The position numbers and the translations under genes were made by a program. From Prevotella sp. (lineage in GTDB: Bacteria; Bacteroidota; Bacteroidia; Bacteroidales; Bacteroidaceae), in contig JAEEQH010000001.1 of NCBI GenBank assembly GCA_016285245.1, positions 1 to 64,000 on the forward strand: DNA of 64,000 bases, given 5' to 3'. Positions within the stretch are counted from its first letter, which is position 1; each line of letters begins with the position of its first letter. This document shows positions 39,807 to 46,620 of this stretch, piece by piece. The notes beneath the pieces were generated by a model. It saw nothing but the letters and a program-made list of their open reading frames with translations. It ran no database searches and was not told the DNA's origin.

Positions 39807-40922
39807 TTAATTTAATACTTCCGTCCACTTAGCCGTGTAAACGCGATTGCCAGTTGAACCCTTGGCAATGGTGACGGTGGTGGTTGGTTCAGTCAAGTCA
39901 GCACTCTTCCAGCCTGCAAAGGTATAGCCTTCTTTCGATGGGGTGCTCAGTGTGAAGGTTTCTGTCTCAACGGTGTATTCCATTGGGTAGAGTATTCCCA
40001 GCGATCCTCCGTCGAGCTCGAAGTTGATGGTGTAGGTGATGGGCTTGCACATCAGCGAGATATATGCGTTATCGTTCGGCATGGTGAAAACATAACGTCC
40101 ATCGCTGATTTTGTCGGCATTGATACTATTGTATCTGGCAACGGTCGTTTCGTAACCAGCATTAGCGGTAGGGGTTAGGTAGATGTCCTCGCCAGCTACA
40201 GCCGTTTCTTTACTGGAGACAATGGTGCCGTTTATGCACGTCTCGATAATCACTTGGTGGGCAGTCACCTCCGTACACGCTTCAAAAAAGGCGGTGTAGG
40301 TTCCCGCCGTCTCTAAGTCGGCATGGACACTATAGGGGTTGTCGGTGGATACGACGACATCGCCCCGTCTCCATTCCTTGAACTTGTACCCGGCCTCTGC
40401 TACGGCCATCAAACGCACATCGTCGCCAAGAGAAACCTGTATAGGCGATTCTATGGGTAGATCAAGTATGACTGCAGAGCCTTCATCCTCGTTTTGACTC
40501 TCTGCTTTCAAACATGTAAAGTTAGCGTAAAACTGTGTACTGTGAGTATTGTCATTATTGGGTGCACTATAAAATTTCCCTCGATAATACCCATGGACAG
40601 TAAAGCTAGATGGGTTATCCACGGATACTATTTCACTGATCTCTGAGGCTGGCCTGTCTTTTGACCATCCCAAAAAGAAATAGCCGCTAGGCAAATAATC
40701 ATATTTAAGGGTCTCTGTCGATTTGTCGGACGTAGTTAATGTGTTAAACTCTGTCGGTTGCCCATTGATATAGACTTTCCCGAGGCCAGTAGGACTGGTA
40801 GAAACATTGATGTTATATTGCCAATACTTTTCAAGACTATTACCAGCCATGGTCTTTTGGCTGGTTACAGCCCATACCGCCAGAAACAGTAGGAGCCGAA
40901 GAAATAAATGTTTTGTTTTCAT
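39807..40922 (-). CDS. InlB B-repeat protein, truncated paralogue of the 1584-aa protein
   Basis: A 371-aa exported protein (signal peptide to about residue 26). The sequence SLEKYWQYNINVSTSPTGLGKVY and the following ~330 residues parallel the N-terminal part of the 1584-aa protein, ending in one Listeria-Bacteroides repeat (ITYTINFELDGGSLG ... YTFAGWKSADL ... VYTAKWTEVLN). It stops there with no GLUG, adhesin or sorting domain, so it either is released by another route or is a decayed duplicate. The 1584-aa gene starts 15 nt downstream, so the two are probably one transcript. Confidence 0.82.
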   Translation of the reverse strand: MKTKHLFLRLLLFLAVWAVTSQKTMAGNSLEKYWQYNINVSTSPTGLGKVYINGQPTEFNTLTTSDKSTETLKYDYLPSGYFFLGWSKDRPASEISEIVSVDNPSSFTVHGYYRGKFYSAPNNDNTHSTQFYANFTCLKAESQNEDEGSAVILDLPIESPIQVSLGDDVRLMAVAEAGYKFKEWRRGDVVVSTDNPYSVHADLETAGTYTAFFEACTEVTAHQVIIETCINGTIVSSKETAVAGEDIYLTPTANAGYETTVARYNSINADKISDGRYVFTMPNDNAYISLMCKPITYTINFELDGGSLGILYPMEYTVETETFTLSTPSKEGYTFAGWKSADLTEPTTTVTIAKGSTGNRVYTAKWTEVLN

Positions 40923-40937
40923 TGCTATGTTGATCTT

Positions 40938-42164
40938 TTATTTTGTTTTTCGGTTTTTGGCCCATGCGCAACTGAAGCACCTGACGGCGATGGCGGCAGC
41001 CGTCAGCCGGTGGGCAGCAATCAGTTGGGCGGTGATGAGCGGCGAGGCCACGGCAAGCAGCAGGATGCCGCCATAGAGCAGGGCAAGGCGGCCATACCAG
41101 CCGCGACGGCGACAGCAGAGCCACGCAAGGAGCGGCAGGGGCGAGAAGATGAGCAGGCACCAGTTCCAATGCTGGCCAAAGAGGTTGCTCACCATCACCA
41201 GATAGAGCAACAACACGCCCAGCAGCGCCTGTACCACGAGGAGCACCACGTCGGTGGCCCGTGCCAAGCGGCGCCAGCCCCACAGCCACTCGCCAGCGGT
41301 GAGCAGCAACAGCAGCACCAGCAGCGTAGCGGCGAGCACAAGAGGGGTGAGCCAGGTGGGCTGCAGCTGCAGCGTCTGTGGTAGCAACTGACGTACCTCG
41401 CCCGTCAGGGCGGGGCGCTCCGTGCCGTCGGCACTGACAATGACGGAGTGAGCGAGTGTCTCGCCGAAATCCTCAGGGGCTACACACAGCTCCTTGGGGG
41501 CGTCTTCGTCGGCCTTAGAGCCGCCGATGGTCATCAACGCAAACTGTAGCCATGGTGCATGGCGGGTGTGGGCTTGCAGGGTAAAGGCAGCGCGCAGACG
41601 CAGCATTTCCGGCCACTCCTTCACCTCCAGGTGCTCATCTAACAGCTGACCCCTGATGGCGGCGAAACATGTTGATGTGCAGTTGTGATAGAGGAAGTCG
41701 AAGTGTGTGGAGATGCCCTCCATCAGGTTGTTGTCCAGACGGCGCCACATCTCCTGCTTCTGCACCGGGGTGAGGTTCAGCGTGTACTGCGTCACGCCGC
41801 GCCCTTCGTCCTTGAAGCGTTGCAGATAGGCGGGCGTCTCCATGGCAATGATGCCCGACGGCGATTGTCCCTTGAAGAAGTTCAGGTAGTCGGTGGCGTC
41901 GTTGCCGCTGTTCATCTCGAAGCTGAAGCAGTAGTCCAGCCCGAAGGCGGGGCACTCCATACGCAGCGCACAATGGCCCAGTGCCGAATAGAGGTGCGGC
42001 CCCGGCGTAGCCACCAGCAGGCTGGCCGTCACGAAGTCGTCGCGCTGGCGCAGCGAGTCGAGCGCCGCCTCGTCGGGCTGCGCGCTGGCAGTTACGCCTG
42101 TCAGCAGCAGTAGCAGCATCATTGCTGCCCTTGTCAGTATCTTCTTGATTCTTAATGGTTGCAT
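40938..42164 (-). CDS. DUF4105 (Lnb N-terminal-like) membrane protein
   Basis: A 408-aa protein with a signal peptide (cleavage near ASAQP, residue 28) and a periplasmic DUF4105 domain carrying the family's conserved GHCALRM and YHNCTSTC motifs (a His/Asn-Cys pair suggesting a papain-like fold). Four or so transmembrane helices fill the C-terminal 150 residues (TPLVLAATLLVLLLLLTAG and later). Common in Bacteroidetes, function unknown. It is preceded by a heptamer array and the 39-aa membrane peptide gene on the same strand. Confidence 0.88.
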   Translation of the reverse strand: MQPLRIKKILTRAAMMLLLLLTGVTASAQPDEAALDSLRQRDDFVTASLLVATPGPHLYSALGHCALRMECPAFGLDYCFSFEMNSGNDATDYLNFFKGQSPSGIIAMETPAYLQRFKDEGRGVTQYTLNLTPVQKQEMWRRLDNNLMEGISTHFDFLYHNCTSTCFAAIRGQLLDEHLEVKEWPEMLRLRAAFTLQAHTRHAPWLQFALMTIGGSKADEDAPKELCVAPEDFGETLAHSVIVSADGTERPALTGEVRQLLPQTLQLQPTWLTPLVLAATLLVLLLLLTAGEWLWGWRRLARATDVVLLVVQALLGVLLLYLVMVSNLFGQHWNWCLLIFSPLPLLAWLCCRRRGWYGRLALLYGGILLLAVASPLITAQLIAAHRLTAAAIAVRCFSCAWAKNRKTK

Positions 42165-42165
42165 A

Positions 42166-42240
42166 TTCTCTTAATGTTTAATGCTCAATGCTTAATGCTC
42201 AATGCTTAATGCTCAATGCTTAATGCTTAATGCTCAATCC
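42166..42240 (-). repeat. Ten-unit heptamer array upstream of the DUF4105 gene
   Basis: Ten units alternating TTAATGC and TCAATGC. It begins 2 nt from the DUF4105 start codon and includes the stop codon of the 39-aa gene. This is the longest clean period-7 array in the window. Confidence 0.88.
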
Positions 42241-42353
42241 CTGAACAGTCGGACGCCGATATAGACGAAGTACCCCACGACGGCGATGTAGATCAAGCCG
42301 AGGGGGATGAGAATCCAGAGGGGCGTCTCGCTGAGGAATGTCGAAAAGTTCAT
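42234..42353 (-). CDS. 39-aa single-span membrane peptide
   Basis: ATG at 42353 opens MNFSTFLSETPLWILIPLGL then IYIAVVGYFVYIGVRLFRD. It has one long hydrophobic helix of about 22 residues and a basic end. A TAnnTTTG promoter element lies 33 nt upstream and the DUF4105 gene follows, so they form a likely operon. Its stop is inside the heptamer array. Other frames in this stretch look like shadows. Function unknown; similar in size and design to the 26-aa peptide at 3350. Confidence 0.6.
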   Translation of the reverse strand: MNFSTFLSETPLWILIPLGLIYIAVVGYFVYIGVRLFRD

Positions 42354-42385
42354 GCCACTGGTTATGGTTTTGTTGATTTCGCCGG

Positions 42386-42393
42386 CAAAGGTA
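42386..42393 (-). promoter_or_regulatory. TAnnTTTG promoter element for the 39-aa/DUF4105 unit
   Basis: TACCTTTG on the minus strand, 33 nt before the start at 42353. Confidence 0.55.
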
Positions 42394-42454
42394 CTCCTTT
42401 ATCGCGTGTGGAGGTGTGGAAAATGTGACAATGGTGTGTAATCCGTAAGAAGAA

Positions 42455-42483
42455 GGTGTGTAAATTCGCACAATTTACACACC
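42455..42483. promoter_or_regulatory. Perfect 12-bp dyad upstream of the AraC-type gene
   Basis: GGTGTGTAAATT, CGCAC, AATTTACACACC. A further GGTGTGTAA half-site lies at 42433. The dyad ends about 27 nt before the promoter element TAACTTTG (42511-42518), where an activator or autoregulator would bind. Confidence 0.55.
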
Positions 42484-42522
42484 TTTCTGCCGTTTTTCGC
42501 AAAAAAGTTGTAACTTTGCGGC

Positions 42523-43701
42523 GTGGAACTGATGCAATTTACTGCCATCATCGTGCTGACGCTACTCGTGCTGAAGCTGCTACTGCTACCCAGGAAGGTG
42601 GCGGTAAGCGGCGTCGTGGCTAAGGCACGTTGGCTGATGACCACGGGCATCCTGCTCCTCGACGTGCAGTTCTTGCTGCAGTATGTGCTCGGACTGCGCG
42701 CCATGGGCGTCACACAGGCCGTGCTGGTGAACCTCGTGCTCTTCATTCCCGTCAGCTGGGCCATCTCGCTGGCGCTGCTCTACCTGCAACGCCAGGGACG
42801 TGTGAACATCGTGACACAAGCGATAGGCGGAGTGGCATGGGTCGTGGTACTGGCGCTACTGGGCGTGGCGGCGACCATCGACGGACAGCCGCTGCTGAGC
42901 GACACCCCCGAGCTGCACAGTGCCGAGGTGGCCGCCTCGGTGGTGTACCTCATGATGCAGGGCTACTACAGCGGACTGCACCTGAAGAACATCGTTTCCA
43001 TGCGACATGCACTACAGAACTACTACGACAGCGACACCGACGGACTGCTGCGATGGATGAAACTGAGCATACTGGTGCTGATGGTGATGTCGCTGATGGT
43101 GCCCCTGCTCATCTTCGTCAGGAGCGCAGGACTGGCCATCTTCGGCGTGCTCTTCTTCATAGGCATCTTCTTCCTCGTGGACAGCTTCTGCGGCTATGCC
43201 GTCAGCTCGGCACCGAAACGGGTGAGCGCAGCCGAGGAGTACGCCGACGAGGAGGTCGCGGAGCAACAGATCATCAACGATGAGCTGACCACCACCAACG
43301 GCACGCCGGAGCTGACGCCGGAGGTGCTGCAGCACGTGGACGAGGCCGCGAGCCAGTGGACGGAGCAGGGCGGCTACCGACAGGCAGGCATTAATATACC
43401 CAGTGCCGCCGAGGCCATCGGCGTACCGCGCTACCTGCTGTCAGCATGGCTGAAACATCAGGGCTATACCTACGCCAAGTGGATGACGGCCCTGCGCATA
43501 GAGGAGGCGCTGCGCGTCATCAAAGAGCATCCCGACTGGAGCAACGAGACGGTGGCCAGCCACTGCGGCTTCAGCGACCGCAGCTACTTCCAGCGTAAGT
43601 TCAAGGAGACGACGGGACAGACGCCCGCCGAGTACCTCGAAAGGTGCAGGGAGCAGGGGGCAAGGAGCAAGAGGATAGAAGATAAACGTAGTAATAGATG
43701 A
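42523..43701 (+). CDS. Membrane-anchored AraC-family regulator
   Basis: A 392-aa protein (GTG start; the ATG at 42532 is equally possible). About six transmembrane helices fill residues 1-235, followed by a cytosolic linker and a C-terminal AraC HTH domain (SAAEAIGVPRYLLSAWLKHQG, ALRVIKEHPDWSNETVASHCGF, SYFQRKFKETTGQTPAEYLE). This layout is common in Prevotella; the membrane part may sense a ligand. TAACTTTG at 42511-42518 implies a nearly leaderless mRNA. The last 17 residues (REQGARSKRIEDKRSNR) are encoded by a heptamer array. The stop overlaps the next start (ATGA). Confidence 0.88.
   Translation: MELMQFTAIIVLTLLVLKLLLLPRKVAVSGVVAKARWLMTTGILLLDVQFLLQYVLGLRAMGVTQAVLVNLVLFIPVSWAISLALLYLQRQGRVNIVTQAIGGVAWVVVLALLGVAATIDGQPLLSDTPELHSAEVAASVVYLMMQGYYSGLHLKNIVSMRHALQNYYDSDTDGLLRWMKLSILVLMVMSLMVPLLIFVRSAGLAIFGVLFFIGIFFLVDSFCGYAVSSAPKRVSAAEEYADEEVAEQQIINDELTTTNGTPELTPEVLQHVDEAASQWTEQGGYRQAGINIPSAAEAIGVPRYLLSAWLKHQGYTYAKWMTALRIEEALRVIKEHPDWSNETVASHCGFSDRSYFQRKFKETTGQTPAEYLERCREQGARSKRIEDKRSNR
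43643..43690 (+). repeat. Heptamer array at the end of the AraC-type gene
   Basis: Units GGGAGCA, GGGGGCA, AGGAGCA, AGAGGAT, AGAAGAT encode the basic tail of the regulator after the HTH domain. Confidence 0.65.
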
Positions 43702-45689
43702 GTAGTATCAGCGAACGACTGGCGGCGCTGCGCGAGGAGATGCAGCGCGAGGGGCTGGGAGCCTACATCTTCACCAGCACCGACCCCCATCAGAGTGAGT
43801 ACGTGGCCGACCACTGGAAAGGCCGCGAGTGGATCAGCGGCTTCGACGGCTCGGCAGGCACGGCGGTGGTGACGATGGACGCCGCCGCCCTGTGGACGGA
43901 CTCCCGCTACTTCCTCCAGGCTGAGGAACAGCTGCGCGGCACCGAGTTCCAGCTGATGCGCGAGAAGATAGAGGGCACACCCACCATCGCCGAATGGATT
44001 CTTTCGAGGAGCGAGGAACGAGTAACGAGTAGCGAGGATAGTTCAAGCGCTGTAGGTAATCTCGTTCCTCGTTCCTCGTTCCTCGTTCCTCGAACAACAG
44101 AGGTCGCCATCGACGGCAGCTGTGCCTCCGCCAGCCAGGTACGACAGCTCGTCAAGGAGCTGCGCGAGCATGGCGGACTGACGCTACGCACGAACTTCGA
44201 CCCCCTGACGCGTATCTGGACGGACCGTCCGCCGATTCCCGTGAACCCCGTGGAGATATTTCCTATGGAATATGCCGGCGAGAGTGCCCACGACAAGATA
44301 GCCCGCATACGCAAGGCACTCCGTGAGCAACATGCTGACGGGATGCTGATGGCCGCCCTCGACGACATCGCCTGGACGCTGAACCTCCGTGGCACGGACG
44401 TCCACTGCACGCCGGTCTTCGTCAGCTACCTCCTTATCCAGTCCCCCTCGGGGGACAACAGTGGGGTCACCCTCTATATTAATAAGGTAAAGCTGACGCC
44501 CGAGGTGGAGGCTTACCTGAAGGCCGAAGGGGTAGGGGTGGCACCCTACGAGGACGTCGCCCGCGGACTCCGCGATTACTTCGAGTACAATATCCTCATG
44601 GATCCCGACGAGGTGAATGATGCGTTGTTCCATATCTTCAAGGAACGAGGAAGGAGGAACGAGGAAGGAGGAGCGAGGAGGGAGGAACGAACGTGCCACG
44701 TGGTGGAAAACGAGTCGCCGGTGAAGCGCATGAAGACTGTCAAGAACGCCACCGAGATAGCGGGTTTCCGCTCGGCCATGCTCAAGGACGGCATAGCTAT
44801 GGTCCGCTTTCTGAGGTGGCTTCTTTCGAGGAGCGAGGAACGAGGAACGAGTAGCGAGGATAGTTCAAGCGCTGTAGGTAATCTCGTTCCTCCTTCCTCC
44901 TTCCTCGTTCCTCGAACCACCGAGGTTCAAGTCGCTGAGAAACTCGAAAGCCTGCGTGCCGAGCAACCGCTCTATCGCGACATATCCTTCGACACCATTG
45001 CCGGCTATGGCACTCATGCTGCCATCGTCCACTACGAGCCGACGGCCGACACCGACATCCCTCTAGAGCCTCGCGGGCTGCTGCTGCTCGACAGCGGAGC
45101 ACAGTATCTTGACGGCACCACCGACATCACACGTACCATTGCCCTCGGCCCACTCACCGACGAGGAGAAGCTTGTCTACACCCTTGTACTCAAGGGCCAC
45201 ATACAGTTGGAGATGTGCAAGTTCCCGTCGGGCAGCAGCGGTACACAGTTGGACATCCTTGCGCGCAAGGATATGTGGCGCTACGGACTGAACTACCTGC
45301 ACGGCACGGGCCACGGCGTGGGCACCTACCTGTGCGTACATGAGGGCCCCCACCAGTTCCGCATGGAGTGGAAACCGGCACCCCTCGTGGCTGGCATGAC
45401 CATCACCGACGAGCCGGGCATCTACCTGCCGGGCCGTTGTGGCGCACGCACGGAGAACACCCTGCTCATCGTTCCTTACAAGACCACGGAGTTTGGCGAG
45501 TTCCTGCAGTTCGAGCCCTTGACGCTCTGTCCCATCGACACCACGCCCATCATCGTCGAGATGATGACGGACGAGGAGCTGCAGTGGCTGAACGACTACC
45601 ACCAAACGGTATACGACCGCCTCGCACCCCACCTCGATGCCGACGACCGCCAGTGGCTGGCACAGCGCTGCGCTCCAATTACTCATTAA
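43698..45689 (+). CDS. Xaa-Pro aminopeptidase (aminopeptidase P, M24B) with three in-frame repeat insertions
   Basis: A 663-aa protein with two creatinase N-terminal domains (1-~345) and a catalytic M24 pita-bread domain. Metal ligands lie in LLLDSGAQYLDGTTDITR (two Asp), HGTGHGVGTYLCVHEGP (His), TDEPGIYLPG (Glu) and RTENTLLIV (Glu). It removes N-terminal residues before proline. Relatives are about 590-600 aa; the excess comes from heptamer elements at residues 102-136, 314-332 and 375-409, plus a GC-rich insert near 248-257. All lie outside the metal site, so the enzyme may still work. Translationally coupled to the AraC gene. Confidence 0.94.
   Translation: MSSISERLAALREEMQREGLGAYIFTSTDPHQSEYVADHWKGREWISGFDGSAGTAVVTMDAAALWTDSRYFLQAEEQLRGTEFQLMREKIEGTPTIAEWILSRSEERVTSSEDSSSAVGNLVPRSSFLVPRTTEVAIDGSCASASQVRQLVKELREHGGLTLRTNFDPLTRIWTDRPPIPVNPVEIFPMEYAGESAHDKIARIRKALREQHADGMLMAALDDIAWTLNLRGTDVHCTPVFVSYLLIQSPSGDNSGVTLYINKVKLTPEVEAYLKAEGVGVAPYEDVARGLRDYFEYNILMDPDEVNDALFHIFKERGRRNEEGGARREERTCHVVENESPVKRMKTVKNATEIAGFRSAMLKDGIAMVRFLRWLLSRSEERGTSSEDSSSAVGNLVPPSSFLVPRTTEVQVAEKLESLRAEQPLYRDISFDTIAGYGTHAAIVHYEPTADTDIPLEPRGLLLLDSGAQYLDGTTDITRTIALGPLTDEEKLVYTLVLKGHIQLEMCKFPSGSSGTQLDILARKDMWRYGLNYLHGTGHGVGTYLCVHEGPHQFRMEWKPAPLVAGMTITDEPGIYLPGRCGARTENTLLIVPYKTTEFGEFLQFEPLTLCPIDTTPIIVEMMTDEELQWLNDYHQTVYDRLAPHLDADDRQWLAQRCAPITH
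43999..44103 (+). repeat. Heptamer hairpin element, copy A, in aminopeptidase P
   Basis: Left array of GAGGAAC/GAGTAAC units, centre ATAGTTCAAGCGCTGTAGG, right array of four CTCGTTC units. It encodes SRSEERVTSSEDSS ... LVPRSSFLVPRTTEV. Copy B at 44821 matches it at 71 of the first 72 bases. Confidence 0.9.
44441..44471 (+). repeat. GC-rich CCCCCTCGGGGG element in aminopeptidase P
   Basis: TCCCCCTCGGGGGA followed by CAACAGTGGGGT, translated as SPSGDNSG. Same type as the element at 34708. Confidence 0.5.
44636..44695 (+). repeat. Left-arm heptamer array in aminopeptidase P
   Basis: About seven GAGGAAC/GAGGAAG-type units, translated as KERGRRNEEGGARREER. No inverted partner. Confidence 0.8.
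44821..44925 (+). repeat. Heptamer hairpin element, copy B, in aminopeptidase P
   Basis: Same order as copy A, at exactly 822 bp (274 codons) distance, so both are read in the same frame. Only one difference in the first 72 bases. The right array has CTCCTTC variants. Confidence 0.9.
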
Positions 45690-45701
45690 TTACTAATTGC
45701 C

Positions 45702-46592
45702 ATGGTAAAGGGATACGTGCGGTACCTGAAGCTGCAGCGTAATTTTTCCAGGAACACGGTGGAGGCGTACCAGCGTGACCTGGAGAAACTGCTGGCCTTC
45801 CTGAAGAAGGAAGGAAAGGACCCCGCGACCGTGCAGCTCGAGGACCTCCAGGCGTTTGCCGCAGGACTCCACGACATCGGCATCGGACCGCGGTCGCAGT
45901 GCCGCATACTCAGCGGCGTGCGCGCCTTCTTCCGCTACCTCCAGATAGACGGCTACCGCGACGACGACCCCACAGAGCTGCTGGAGTCGCCGCAGATAGG
46001 CGACCACCTGCCCGAGGTGCTGACGACGGAAGAGGTGGACCGGCTGGAGGACTCGATAGACCTCTCGAAATGGGAGGGTCACCGTAACCGTGCCATCATC
46101 GAGGTGCTCTTCTCCTGCGGCCTGCGCGTGTCGGAGCTGGTGAACCTCAAACTCTCGGACCTCTACATCGAGGAGCAATACGTGCGCGTCATGGGCAAGG
46201 GCTCGAAGGAACGCCTCGTGCCCATCTCACCACGTGCCATCGGGGAGCTGGACCTATGGTTCGCCGTGCGGCGCGAGATGACCATCAAGCCCGGCGAGGA
46301 GGACTACGTGTTCCTGAACCGCCGCGGCGCCCACCTGACGCGTGTGATGATCCTTATCATGATCAAGCAGCAGGCGGAGGCGGCGGGCATCCGGAAGACC
46401 ATCTCGCCACACACCCTGCGCCACTCCTTTGCCACCGCCCTGCTCGAGGGGGGCGCCGACCTCCGCGTCATCCAGGCGCTGCTGGGTCACGAGAGCATCG
46501 GCACGACGGAAATCTACACCCATATCGACACGACGGCCCTCAGGCGAGAAATTTTAGAGCATCACCCGAGGAATATGAAAAAAAAGTCGTAA
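45702..46592 (+). CDS. xerD: Tyrosine recombinase XerD
   Basis: A 296-aa site-specific recombinase with an N-terminal SAM-like core-binding domain (VKGYVRYLKLQRNFSRNTVEAYQRDL) and a catalytic domain with the conserved tetrad: Arg in SCGLRVSELV, His-x-x-Arg in SPHTLRHSFAT, His in GHESIGTTEIYTH and the nucleophilic Tyr in the same segment. Length and order match chromosomal XerD, which resolves chromosome dimers at dif. No mobile-element genes are nearby. Starts 12 nt after the aminopeptidase gene. Confidence 0.93.
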   Translation: MVKGYVRYLKLQRNFSRNTVEAYQRDLEKLLAFLKKEGKDPATVQLEDLQAFAAGLHDIGIGPRSQCRILSGVRAFFRYLQIDGYRDDDPTELLESPQIGDHLPEVLTTEEVDRLEDSIDLSKWEGHRNRAIIEVLFSCGLRVSELVNLKLSDLYIEEQYVRVMGKGSKERLVPISPRAIGELDLWFAVRREMTIKPGEEDYVFLNRRGAHLTRVMILIMIKQQAEAAGIRKTISPHTLRHSFATALLEGGADLRVIQALLGHESIGTTEIYTHIDTTALRREILEHHPRNMKKKS

Positions 46593-46597
46593 CTTTG
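46590..46597 (+). promoter_or_regulatory. TAnnTTTG promoter element for the M16 gene
   Basis: TAACTTTG overlapping the xerD stop codon, 23 nt before the ATG at 46621. Confidence 0.6.
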
Positions 46598-46620
46598 CAC
46601 GCTGAAACGAAAAAAGAAGA

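Noticed and set aside
42220..42471. 83-aa minus-strand frame over the 39-aa peptide gene
   Set aside because: It starts upstream of the promoter element and is rich in His/Arg/Pro typical of a shadow frame; the 39-aa frame has a coherent membrane helix.
45702..46592. Integrase of a mobile element
   Set aside because: Sequence, length and neighbours fit chromosomal XerD. No attachment sites, relaxase or transposase are seen.
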